Source: Pseudoalteromonas rubra (GTDB taxonomy: Bacteria; Pseudomonadota; Gammaproteobacteria; Enterobacterales; Alteromonadaceae). Taken from it: DNA of 64,000 nt. Where the stretch lies: contig NZ_PNCJ01000013.1 in assembly GCF_005887115.1 (NCBI RefSeq), positions 62,001 through 126,000 on the forward strand, read 5' to 3'. How positions within the stretch are numbered: position 1 is the stretch's first letter; every line of letters starts with the position of its first letter. The notes below the pieces were generated by a model that worked only from the letters and a program-made list of their open reading frames with translations, ran no database searches and had not been told where the DNA came from. The position numbers were made by a program, and so were the translations under genes. Below, piece after piece: positions 21,597 through 30,289 of this stretch.

Positions 21597-22760
21597 ATGT
21601 CATTACCCGACTTTAAAACTATGTACCGCGAGCTGATTGCCCGGCCCTCTATCAGTGCACTCGATCAGACACTCAACCAAAGCAACAGGGCGGTGATTGA
21701 ACTGCTTGCTCAGTGGTGTGAACAACTGGGTTTCAGTACTGAAATCACCGAGCTCCACGCCGCGCCGGGCAAGTTCAACTTACTCGCCAGAAAATGTCCG
21801 CCGGGCCAGGCAGAGCAAACCGGTGGCCTGATGCTCGCCGGACACACAGACACTGTGCCCTTTGATGACAGCCGCTGGAACTTTGACCCCTTCACCCTCA
21901 GCGAGCGGGACAATCGACTTTATGGCTTGGGGAGCATTGATATGAAGGGCTTTTTTGCCTTTGCATTGAAAGCGTTGGAAGATCTTCAAGACCTACCACA
22001 AAGCGCCCCTATCATGATTCTGGCCACCGCAGATGAGGAGATCACTATGGCTGGTGCGCAGGAGGTTGCACGCCACAGCAACCTCAAGCCAGATCGCTGT
22101 ATCATTGGTGAGCCGACCGACATGGTTCCTGTGTACACCCACAAGGGACATATGTCTTCGGCGATTCGGGTAACGGGTCGTTCGGGGCACAGCTCCGATC
22201 CGGATCGTGGCTTAAATGCCATCGAGATAATGCAGCAGGTGATGACCAATCTGTTACAGTTAAAAGAAGATTTAAAGAATAAATATTCACTTGAGGATTT
22301 TGCAATTCCTTACCCGACCTTGAATTTAGGTCATATTCACGGAGGCGACAATGCCAACCGAATTTGTGGCTGCTGCGAACTGCATATTGACCTTCGCCCC
22401 CTGCCCGGACTCAGCATCGCAGAGCTCCAGGCCTTGTTACTGCAGGCCGTTGCTCCGATCAATGCGCGTTATCCCGACAGCGTATCTGTGATTGACTTGC
22501 ACGACCCCATTCCCGCCTTTCATGGCACACGGGATTGCTCCTTAGTTAAACTGGCTGAAAAAATTTCAGGTCACCAGGCTGTGGCCGTGAATTATTGTAC
22601 AGAAGCCCCCTTTTTACAGCAGCTTGGTTGCGAGACGATCGTCATGGGACCCGGCTCCATTGCGCAGGCACATCAACCAGATGAGTATCTCGCGATGGAA
22701 AAAATCAAACCCAGCCAGCAGATCCTGACTGAGTTGATCAGACAACAATGTTTTGCTTAG
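21597..22760 (+). CDS. argE: Acetylornithine deacetylase
   Basis: Hydrolyses N-acetylornithine to ornithine. The 387-residue zinc peptidase-family protein has the metal-site motif LAGHTDTVPFD at about residue 79, the second site MKGFFAFALKAL, the catalytic glutamates in TADEEITMAG, and the dimer-domain segment GHSSDPDRGLNAI. Presence of argE together with an acetyltransferase domain on ArgH shows the linear (non-recycling) arginine route, with no argJ in the window. It is transcribed alone on the plus strand from the shared ARG-box region. Confidence 0.97.
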   Translation: MSLPDFKTMYRELIARPSISALDQTLNQSNRAVIELLAQWCEQLGFSTEITELHAAPGKFNLLARKCPPGQAEQTGGLMLAGHTDTVPFDDSRWNFDPFTLSERDNRLYGLGSIDMKGFFAFALKALEDLQDLPQSAPIMILATADEEITMAGAQEVARHSNLKPDRCIIGEPTDMVPVYTHKGHMSSAIRVTGRSGHSSDPDRGLNAIEIMQQVMTNLLQLKEDLKNKYSLEDFAIPYPTLNLGHIHGGDNANRICGCCELHIDLRPLPGLSIAELQALLLQAVAPINARYPDSVSVIDLHDPIPAFHGTRDCSLVKLAEKISGHQAVAVNYCTEAPFLQQLGCETIVMGPGSIAQAHQPDEYLAMEKIKPSQQILTELIRQQCFA

Positions 22761-23168
22761 TGCAGTGTAATAACATGTAATTGCAAGACGCCCCCTCAGC
22801 AACTATACCTGAACAGACGTAATACATAGGCGGTATTAGCTGGCGAAATGCGACCCGTCAATCGCAACTCAGAGCTGGCTTTTACCTCTGAAAATTGTGC
22901 CGTTTGCTCTGTGCAGCGGCTCAACCTGGCCGTTCGGGGCCATCGACTGTCAGCATAGGACGCCGCAGTATCTGTCTACTGGCAAGGAAGGGGCAAAAGA
23001 TGTGCAAACCACTCTGTCATACCAATTACCATGGCCTGCGCCATTGTATCTGTCGTGATCTAAGCCGCTACTTACACAGCAAGCTGACCGCCGTTTGCTG
23101 CGCCGTTTTCCTTCCTCTGATGTGTGCCGCTCGTACATTTTTCTTATCACTTAATCAGGGGCAAACTT
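22761..23168. other. 408-base gap between argE and the oxidoreductase cassette
   Basis: No convincing gene. It should hold the argE terminator and the promoter of the downstream cassette. A short frame with a strong-looking GGAAGGGG site starts at ATG 23000 and runs to 23266 (88 residues, Cys-rich), but it overlaps the next gene in another frame and has no recognisable features. I see no repeat or clear terminator. Confidence 0.5.
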
Positions 23169-23657
23169 ATGTACAGACTGACCGATTTTTATCATCTCAG
23201 TGCCACTCTGACTGGCTACGATCTGGTCGAGTTACAGGGCACGGGCGTGGGTCCCACTTATTGTAAGACACTCAGTCAGTGGGTTCGTCAGGACGTGATA
23301 CAGGAACTCTATCACCGCGCAGAGGAAATTGGCTCACTTGAATGTGACTCTAATCAGGCGCAATTTTACGACCGTATCTGGAACTGCGCCAAGCTTGGGC
23401 CGGTCGCCAGAAACATCATCAAGATGTGGTACCTCTCTATCTGGTATCAGCTGCCTGCCGACTGGAATGCCCTGTATGGGGTGGATGATTTCAGCGCCGA
23501 CAAAAAGCCCGTTGAAGACTACGTGATATCCAGCAATGCCTATATCCAGGGCCTGGTGTGGAATGCCCTGGGCAGTCACCCCATGGGGGCGAAGCAGCCT
23601 GGGTATGGCACCTGGGCCTTTCCCGGCCAATCAGCGAAACCACTTAACCTGGATTAG
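23169..23657 (+). CDS. Small protein resembling the small subunit of FAD sugar/polyol dehydrogenases
   Basis: A 162-residue protein directly before a GMC oxidoreductase, in the position held by the small (gamma) subunit of membrane-bound gluconate, sorbitol and FAD-glucose dehydrogenases. Its sequence also suggests that family: FYHLSATLTGYDLVELQGTG at the start, a WNCAKLGPVARNIIKMWYLS middle, and the end SNAYIQGLVWNALGSHP and YGTWAFPG. Family members usually carry a Tat signal; here none is visible, so the complex may stay in the cytoplasm. The ATG at 23169 has AGGGG upstream; the longer frame is unlikely. It is nine bases before the GMC gene. Confidence 0.75.
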   Translation: MYRLTDFYHLSATLTGYDLVELQGTGVGPTYCKTLSQWVRQDVIQELYHRAEEIGSLECDSNQAQFYDRIWNCAKLGPVARNIIKMWYLSIWYQLPADWNALYGVDDFSADKKPVEDYVISSNAYIQGLVWNALGSHPMGAKQPGYGTWAFPGQSAKPLNLD

Positions 23658-23666
23658 GAAAGCAGC

Positions 23667-25508
23667 ATGACACATCATCATCATACAGAATACGACGTGG
23701 TCATCGTCGGGGCCGGCATTGCAGGCGCCATTATGGCTAAACAGCTGGGTGAGCAAGGCAAGAAAGTGCTGATCCTGGAAGCAGGCACGGGCACCGACGG
23801 GCGCTTCTTCGATCAGGGCAAAGAAAAAGGCTATGAATCTTACATGGCGCGTTTCTTCACTGCCATGGCCAAGATCCCCAACGCCCCGTATCCCAACAAC
23901 CCCAATGCCCCGCAACCTTTGGTCACCGATATTCAAAAGCCACCGCTGGATAAGCCCGTCAGTGATCACGGCTATTTTGTCCAGTATGGTCCTGACCCGT
24001 TTGCTAGTACCTACACTCGTAGTGAAGGCGGCACCACCTTGCACTGGCTGGGCACCTGTCTGCGCATGCTGCCCGAAGACTTTGAGCTCAAAACGCGCTT
24101 TGGCCGGGGCCGGGACTGGCCCATAAGCTATCAGGATTTACAACCCTGGTACGAAATCGCGGAACAACATATTGGGGTCTCGGCCAATGCCGATGTACAG
24201 ACCTATCAGCAGATTGATAACCCCAGCGTACAACTGCCGTTTGAAGCAAATTACGATTACCCGATGGAGCAAATTCCGCAGAGCTTTTTAGATCAGTATC
24301 TGGCCAAAGGACTTCAGGGCATGCAAGTTGAAATTGACAACCAGCCCTACCCCATTGATGTGGTGGCCACCCCACAAGGGCGCAACGGCATGCCGCGGGG
24401 GGATTATCGCCCTGTAGGAGCCGTAGGCAACCCAGATCTGGGTCAACGCTGCGCGGGTAACTCTAACTGTGTGCCTATCTGTCCTATCCAGGCCAAGTAC
24501 TCAGCTTTAAAAACGCTGGAGCAAGCCAAAAACACCGGCAATGTGACCATAGAGACGCAGGCGGTGGCCTACAATCTCGAAGTGGACCACAAAACGCAGA
24601 ATATCTCTAAGGTCCACTACAAACGCTACCACTCTACCAAATCTGCGGCTTATGACGATAAAGCGGTCAAAGGTAAAATCGTGGTGCTGGCAGCCCACGC
24701 CGTCGAAAACGCCAAGCTAATGCTGGCCTCCAATGTGGCAAATTCCAGCGATCAGGTCGGTCGCAATCTGATGGACCACCCGACTATGCTGACCTGGGGC
24801 CTGATGCCCTGCAAAATCGGCGCATTCCGTGGTCCGGGTTCCACCTCCGGGATCCCCTCACTGCGCGGCGGGGCATTTCGCGCCGAGCAAGCCGCTTTTC
24901 GTATTGAGATAGGCAACTGGGGCTGGAGCTGGCCAGAAGGCGCACCGATTGCCACTGTGCCTGAGCTCATCGATGAGCAAAACTTATTTGGCCCGGCCCT
25001 GCGTCACAAAATCGCCGAAGAGTACCCACGCATGTTCCGCTTTGGCTTTTTGGTCGAGCAACTCCCCGACCCCGATAATCGCGTCACGATAGACGATCAA
25101 TACCGGGACCAGCTGGGCAACTATCGACCGGTGATCCACTACAAGGTTACCGACTATACCCGTGCCGGTATGGCACAGGCTAAGGAAGTGTCAGATGCCA
25201 TTTTCCAGCGCCTGGGTGTAGAGCCTTTTACCAAATATAAAGCCAGCGATCCGGGTTATGTACAGTATCAGGGGAAAGGCTATGTCTACAACGGTGCCGG
25301 GCACTTGGTTGGCACGCACTTGATGGGCGATGATCCGAACACCTCGGTGGTAAACCGCGAACAACGCAGCTGGGATCATCCCAACCTCTACCTGGTTGGC
25401 TGCGGCAATATGCCCACCATTGCAACCAGTAATCCGACTTTAACCATGGCAGCACTGACCTTCTGGGCTGCTGACAACGTGTTAAACGCACTCGACCAGT
25501 ATGAATGA
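23667..25508 (+). CDS. GMC-family FAD oxidoreductase with a putative Fe-S cysteine motif
   Basis: A 613-residue flavoenzyme of the glucose-methanol-choline family, related to the large subunits of sugar and polyol dehydrogenases. The FAD-binding motif VVIVGAGIAGAIMAK is at residues 11-25. CAGNSNCVPIC at 262-272 (C-x5-C-x3-C, followed by P) resembles the 3Fe-4S site of FAD-dependent glucose dehydrogenase. The catalytic region is at the C-terminus, with H551 in GTHLMGDDP and N589 in TSNPTLT. There is no signal peptide; the N-terminus has four consecutive histidines (MTHHHHTEYD). Substrate is unknown. A cytochrome partner is not present, so the electron acceptor is unclear. Confidence 0.92.
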   Translation: MTHHHHTEYDVVIVGAGIAGAIMAKQLGEQGKKVLILEAGTGTDGRFFDQGKEKGYESYMARFFTAMAKIPNAPYPNNPNAPQPLVTDIQKPPLDKPVSDHGYFVQYGPDPFASTYTRSEGGTTLHWLGTCLRMLPEDFELKTRFGRGRDWPISYQDLQPWYEIAEQHIGVSANADVQTYQQIDNPSVQLPFEANYDYPMEQIPQSFLDQYLAKGLQGMQVEIDNQPYPIDVVATPQGRNGMPRGDYRPVGAVGNPDLGQRCAGNSNCVPICPIQAKYSALKTLEQAKNTGNVTIETQAVAYNLEVDHKTQNISKVHYKRYHSTKSAAYDDKAVKGKIVVLAAHAVENAKLMLASNVANSSDQVGRNLMDHPTMLTWGLMPCKIGAFRGPGSTSGIPSLRGGAFRAEQAAFRIEIGNWGWSWPEGAPIATVPELIDEQNLFGPALRHKIAEEYPRMFRFGFLVEQLPDPDNRVTIDDQYRDQLGNYRPVIHYKVTDYTRAGMAQAKEVSDAIFQRLGVEPFTKYKASDPGYVQYQGKGYVYNGAGHLVGTHLMGDDPNTSVVNREQRSWDHPNLYLVGCGNMPTIATSNPTLTMAALTFWAADNVLNALDQYE

Positions 25509-25518
25509 GGGATCTGCC

Positions 25519-26607
25519 ATGTATCATAAACTGCAAAAACGCCCGATAGAAACGCTCGAACAACTGCACCATGACCTGCAATTGGCCATTGAACTGGAGT
25601 TCTCGACATTACCAGTCTACCTCACCGCCTTGTATTCCATTGAGGAAGGCACCAACCAGTGTGCCTACACAGTGATCCGCTCGGTCGTGATGGAGGAGAT
25701 GTTTCATCTGACCAATGCTGCGAATCTGCTGATTGCCACTGGAGGTAGTCCAGCCATTAACAGTCCGGAGTTTCTACCCACCTTTCCGACTAAGCTACCT
25801 GACGGCGAAACCTGGTTTGAGGCAGATCTGCAAAAGTTCAGCCCTGAGGCACTGCAAAACTTCCTTAAAATTGAAATGCCCGCCGCTTTGGCAAAAGCAG
25901 GTGATATCACCATAGGCGAGTTCTATGTCGGCATTGAAAACGGCTTGCAAACTCTGCATAACCGCTATGGCCCCGCGCTGTTCCCCGCCGACTGCCATGA
26001 CAAGCAAATTGCGCATAAGTATTATTATGGCGGTGGCGGAGAGATCACCCCAGTGACAGACTTGGCCTCCGCCAACTTTGCCCTCAATGCCATCATCGCG
26101 CAGGGCGAAGGGGTCCCGGATGCGTGCTGGAACCCGGATCAGCCCTTTCCGTTAGGTGATACCACAGGTATAAGCAGCGGCGACCACCAGCTGTTTATGC
26201 AACCCAGAGAATTGTCCCATTACTACCGCTTTAACGAACTGCTGCTGGGTTATCGCTATGTTCAGGGTGACACACCCAACTCAGGACCGACCGGTCCGGC
26301 TATTCCGATTGATTATCATCAGGTTTATAACGTGGTGAAAAACCCCCAACCAAAACACTACCAGCCGTATCCTGCCATTGCCCGGCTGGACACTGAGTTC
26401 AACCTGACCCTGAGCCTGCTTCTGGATCAGCTTCACCTGGCTTTCAATGGTCAGCCTGACTTACTGGTTGCCGCCGTTGGTACTATGTTCGGACTCAAGG
26501 AAAAAGCCCAAAGCATGATGCGGGTCCCCCTGCCCGATGACAGCGGACAATACGCTACGCCGACCTGGCGTTATATCCCTGCAGAAGACCGTCCGGGAGG
26601 ATGCTGA
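25519..26607 (+). CDS. Ferritin-like protein of the VioB/iminophenylpyruvate dimer synthase type
   Basis: A 362-residue soluble protein. The N-terminal 150 residues look like the ferritin-like domain (PF12902 type) also found at the start of VioB: LHHDLQLAIELEFSTLPVYL with E25/E27, VVMEEMFHLTNAANLL with E59-E60-x-x-H63, and GEFYVGIENGL with E134. These fit a di-iron or haem-associated four-helix bundle. A second region with HYYRFNELLLGYRY follows. The start at ATG 25519 has GAGGGA upstream; an ATG at 25501 inside the GMC gene is the alternative. Members of this family act in dimerising imine intermediates in violacein synthesis, but no other violacein gene is here. Confidence 0.82.
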   Translation: MYHKLQKRPIETLEQLHHDLQLAIELEFSTLPVYLTALYSIEEGTNQCAYTVIRSVVMEEMFHLTNAANLLIATGGSPAINSPEFLPTFPTKLPDGETWFEADLQKFSPEALQNFLKIEMPAALAKAGDITIGEFYVGIENGLQTLHNRYGPALFPADCHDKQIAHKYYYGGGGEITPVTDLASANFALNAIIAQGEGVPDACWNPDQPFPLGDTTGISSGDHQLFMQPRELSHYYRFNELLLGYRYVQGDTPNSGPTGPAIPIDYHQVYNVVKNPQPKHYQPYPAIARLDTEFNLTLSLLLDQLHLAFNGQPDLLVAAVGTMFGLKEKAQSMMRVPLPDDSGQYATPTWRYIPAEDRPGGC

Positions 26608-26608
26608 T

Positions 26609-28588
26609 ATGGCCACCAGACGCTTCGATCACATTATTGTGATCATGTTTGAAAACCAGTATCGCGGCTATGTGATGAATAATCCATACATGCGCAACCT
26701 TGCTGCTCAGGGGATTGAGCTGACCAACAGTTTTGGCGTAATGCACCCGTCGCAGACCAACTATATTGCGTCTCTGGCAGGCGAGCTGTGCAATGTAACC
26801 GACGATGAAGTGCCGCCACGTTTGCCCCAGCGCACTCTGGTTGACCTGATTGAAGATTCAGCTCAGAACCTGGACTGGCGTGCTTACATGGAAAGCTATG
26901 TGGCGGGCTGGACGCCCTGGACGGCAACCAATTTCACGCCCGTGAACAGTTATCCCTATGTGCTCAAGCACGACCCGTTTTCATCGTTTTCCCGCATTCT
27001 CGACAGCGAAACCCGCTGGAAAAAAATTGGTAACGAAGCACAGTTTTATCAGGACCTGCTCAATGATACCCTGCCTGAGTTTGCCTGGTTTACCCCCAAT
27101 ATGTGGCACGACGGGCATTATTTACTTGGCAGCAAAGACAATGACCTCAAGGGTGAGCGTGCGCCAGTATTGGTGGACCAGCAGGCCGACTGGCTGAAGT
27201 CGTTTTTTGCGTCGATTAACTTCCCCGGCCCAGACAGCAAGCTGCCCGATAATACGTTGGTGGTCGTCACCTATGACGAAGCCGATTTTGAGTCGGATTA
27301 CGATACCAGCCAGAAATACAAGTATTACTACGACGGGCCCAATCAGATTTATACGGTATTACTGGGCGATACCCTGACGCCGTCGCGGCAGCATGAGGGC
27401 TACAATCATTATTCCTTGCTGCGCACCATAGAGGAAAATTTCTCGCTCGGCACCCTGGGTAAAAACGACGAGCATGCCAACTATTTCCGCTTTTTGTGGG
27501 ATGAGACACTGCACTGGCAACCCGCTAATTGTGTGCCCCACATTGAGCGTGCCAGTGAACTGCAAGCCGCCAGCCTGGGTGAGCTGCTCTACCTGTTTTA
27601 TATCCGGGATGACAGACCGGGCCATCTGTATTGCACCAGCTTTGATGGCCATGCCTGGTCTGAACCCTTACTAATGCACGAAGACTGTAAAGATCAGCTG
27701 CAACTGAGTGCGCAGGACACTACCCTGGTGCTGGGCTATCGCGACCTGGACCTGAGAATTACGTTGCAAACGCTGACGGCTAATCAGGGCTGGCAATCCC
27801 TGGCAGCACCCGGCGATGACTGTGTATCGGCCCTTGCCCTTCAGGTATTGCCGCAAAGTCAGGAGCTGCTTTTGGTGTATCGCGACCAGCAAGGCACCAT
27901 GCTGGCACAACGCTATGCCCGGCAACACTGGCAAAGCCAGCCACAAACGTTGGTGTGCAGGCCTGAGGGGACTTTTACTCTGGCCTCTCTGGGCAGCAAT
28001 ACTTTACTGATTTACCGTGAGGGCAGCACCCATGCACTGGCCTGCCTGAGCTACAACAGTGCCGAGTTTAATATCACCGATGTCAGCAACAGCGCCTATG
28101 CCGGTCCCCAGGACAATGCCGTAAGCCATCAGTGGTCGGCTAATGGATTCGGTGTTGGCCATTTTTCTCAGGCACCCAGTAAACTCACGCCCGACGAGCC
28201 GGAACCACAGGAGCACACTTACCAAAGTGAGGGTCAACTGGCCGCCGCCACGCTCGATGGCGTACTACATTTATTCCACAACGCACCGAACAGTCAGCAA
28301 CTGCTGAGCGCCAATTTCTCTATCCCCGGCGTACTTACCAGCCAGCTACCCGTGTCTTATGATCCGGCCAAGGCAGACACCACCAGCAATGGCTATGGCA
28401 CCATGGCCGAGGCAGGTTGGAGTGAACAGCAGCCACTTAACCATGTCCATAGACAAGCGGACACGCCACTGTGTGCCACGCGTTATCGCGACCAGCTGTG
28501 GTGCTTTTATCTGCATAGCCACGATCAACGATTACGTGCTCATCGTGCCTCTTATAAATCGACAGCCCGTCACACAACCCGGGGATGA
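26609..28588 (+). CDS. PF04185-type phosphoesterase fused to a beta-propeller-like domain
   Basis: A 659-residue protein. The first 340 residues are of the bacterial phosphoesterase/phospholipase C family: FDHIIVIMFENQYRGYV with the metal-site E15-N16, HPSQTNYIASLAG carrying the likely nucleophile threonine, and VVTYDEADFESDYD. From about residue 345 on there are repeated units of about 50 residues with patterns such as LVLGYRDLDL and LLLVYRDQQGTML, W near the middle of each, looking like blades of a lectin or sialidase type propeller. No signal peptide is seen, though many family members are exported. Strong GGAGG site; one base after the previous stop. Confidence 0.85.
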   Translation: MATRRFDHIIVIMFENQYRGYVMNNPYMRNLAAQGIELTNSFGVMHPSQTNYIASLAGELCNVTDDEVPPRLPQRTLVDLIEDSAQNLDWRAYMESYVAGWTPWTATNFTPVNSYPYVLKHDPFSSFSRILDSETRWKKIGNEAQFYQDLLNDTLPEFAWFTPNMWHDGHYLLGSKDNDLKGERAPVLVDQQADWLKSFFASINFPGPDSKLPDNTLVVVTYDEADFESDYDTSQKYKYYYDGPNQIYTVLLGDTLTPSRQHEGYNHYSLLRTIEENFSLGTLGKNDEHANYFRFLWDETLHWQPANCVPHIERASELQAASLGELLYLFYIRDDRPGHLYCTSFDGHAWSEPLLMHEDCKDQLQLSAQDTTLVLGYRDLDLRITLQTLTANQGWQSLAAPGDDCVSALALQVLPQSQELLLVYRDQQGTMLAQRYARQHWQSQPQTLVCRPEGTFTLASLGSNTLLIYREGSTHALACLSYNSAEFNITDVSNSAYAGPQDNAVSHQWSANGFGVGHFSQAPSKLTPDEPEPQEHTYQSEGQLAAATLDGVLHLFHNAPNSQQLLSANFSIPGVLTSQLPVSYDPAKADTTSNGYGTMAEAGWSEQQPLNHVHRQADTPLCATRYRDQLWCFYLHSHDQRLRAHRASYKSTARHTTRG

Positions 28589-30162
28589 CACTTATGCAAT
28601 CAAGCAACAATCAACTCAATCAAGTCGACCATTTTGTGGTGGTGATGCTGGAAAACCGCTCTTTCGACCATATGCTGGGATTTTTATACACAGACGAAGG
28701 TAACCGCTCACCTCTGGGCCACGCTTTTGAGGGCCTGACCGGCTCAGAAACCAACCCGGATGACAACGGCGATCTGATCAGCGTATTTAAGATCCCCGCT
28801 GATCAACACCCTTACTTCTGGCCAGGCACCGATCCGGGCGAAGGCTATTACAACACCAACAGTCAGCTATTTGGTGATCACCATACACCGCCTGCTGGAA
28901 CAGTCGCCACCAATCAGGGATTTGTTAAAGACTTTGCCTATACTCTGAGCTGGCAGCGCAAAGACAATGCGCAAAAACCAGGCAGCTGGCAGATTGTCGA
29001 GGGCACCAAAGCCTCCGACATCATGGGCATGTACACACCTGAACTACTGCCCGTACTCAGTGGCCTGGCCAAAGGCTATGCCGTATGCGATCACTGGTAC
29101 TGCTCGGTGCCTACCGAGACACTGCCCAACCGGGCTTTTGTGCAAATGGCCACCAGCCAGGGGCGGCTCAATGATCACGATAAGGTCTACAATGCCACCA
29201 GTATTTATAACCGCTTTGAAGACGCTGGACTCAGCTGGGGGCTATTTGGCTATGAGGATGATGCCATCCTGACTCGTCAGTCTCTGGCAGCTCTACCCAA
29301 GTCACCAGAGCATGGTCAGTTTGGTAATTTCGAGGATTTCACCCAGGCCGCCACCAGTGGCACTTTGCCACACTATAGCTTTTTAGCGCCAGAATGGGGC
29401 TCAGATGGCAACAGTCAGCACCCAAATTATGATGTTGCAAAGGGCGAACAATATTTACAGGCCATTTATGAGGCACTACGTCAGTCACCCCGCTGGGACA
29501 AGACACTGCTGATCATCACATATGATGAACATGGGGGTTGCTATGATCATGTGCCGCCACCGGAAAACGCCGCGCAGCCCAAGGATTGCCCGGACAACGA
29601 TGGTTTTAATTTCCAGCGCTTTGGCGTCCGGGTGCCTACAGTGCTGGTCTCGCCAAGAATTCCCGCCGGTACGGTATTTAGGATCAGCGAACCTGACACA
29701 GATTTAAACGCCAGTAGCCCAGCGCCCACAGCGCTGGATCACACCTCGATCCTTGCAACGCTGGAGCAGCGCTTTGGTCTGCCCCCGTTAACAGCTCGGG
29801 ATGCGGCTGCGCCGGATATTGGCAATGTACTAAGCCTGAGCACACCGCGCAGAGACGATCCACTTGAAGGGATCAGCGCGCCGCGTAGTGAGAGTCAGCC
29901 ACCATTGGAGGGCCAGACACAACACCAGCAGGGCAATGACTGGCAACCGCAGGCCGATCATCTGCAAAAAGTCGAAGCTGAACTGGTGGCCATGTTGCCG
30001 CTGAATGGCGATTACCGCAACCGTGAGACACCGCATTTCGATAACCGCGAGGACGCCAAGCGCTACGCGCGCGATCGCTATCACCGCTATTACAGCGAGT
30101 ACAACGCCACACACTATGATCGGGATGAGTATCATCGCAATAACTCTCATCGGGATAAATAA
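28585..30162 (+). CDS. Phospholipase C/acid phosphatase-like phosphoesterase (PF04185)
   Basis: A 525-residue protein of the phosphoesterase family that includes phospholipase C and acid phosphatase AcpA. Key motifs are VDHFVVVMLENRSFDHMLG (E23-N24), VPTETLPNRAFVQMATSQG with the putative threonine nucleophile, and IITYDEHGGCYDHVPPP for metal binding. There is no signal peptide, which is unusual. The last 40 residues form an odd tail rich in Tyr, His, Arg and Asp. The ATG at 28585 overlaps the previous stop (ATGA); an ATG at 28594 is also possible and has a GGGGA site. It is the second member of this family in a row, but the two differ in layout. Confidence 0.9.
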   Translation: MTLMQSSNNQLNQVDHFVVVMLENRSFDHMLGFLYTDEGNRSPLGHAFEGLTGSETNPDDNGDLISVFKIPADQHPYFWPGTDPGEGYYNTNSQLFGDHHTPPAGTVATNQGFVKDFAYTLSWQRKDNAQKPGSWQIVEGTKASDIMGMYTPELLPVLSGLAKGYAVCDHWYCSVPTETLPNRAFVQMATSQGRLNDHDKVYNATSIYNRFEDAGLSWGLFGYEDDAILTRQSLAALPKSPEHGQFGNFEDFTQAATSGTLPHYSFLAPEWGSDGNSQHPNYDVAKGEQYLQAIYEALRQSPRWDKTLLIITYDEHGGCYDHVPPPENAAQPKDCPDNDGFNFQRFGVRVPTVLVSPRIPAGTVFRISEPDTDLNASSPAPTALDHTSILATLEQRFGLPPLTARDAAAPDIGNVLSLSTPRRDDPLEGISAPRSESQPPLEGQTQHQQGNDWQPQADHLQKVEAELVAMLPLNGDYRNRETPHFDNREDAKRYARDRYHRYYSEYNATHYDRDEYHRNNSHRDK

Positions 30163-30289
30163 CCCGGCATAACACCCAGACGAAGGCGGCCAGGGATCCC
30201 GTTGCCTTCGTGCAGTCACTGAAGGGATCAGCCTATGGCACACGGGGTATGGCCCCAATTTGCCTGTAGCAATTAATGAGGACACCACC

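Noticed and set aside
23000..23266. 88-residue Cys-rich frame with a strong GGAAGGGG ribosome-like site before the small-subunit gene
   Set aside because: It overlaps the well-supported gene at 23169 by 98 bases in another frame, and its sequence has no recognisable features and unusual composition. It could be a leader frame, but this is not supported.
25501..26607. Violacein-type pathway suggested by the VioB-like ferritin domain
   Set aside because: No VioA, VioC, VioD or VioE homologue is present; the domain occurs in many unrelated settings.
30181..30211. CGAAGGC...GCCTTCG hairpin after the second phosphoesterase as terminator
   Set aside because: The stem is only seven bases with a 16-base loop and there is no T-run, so transcription probably continues into the gene at 30290.
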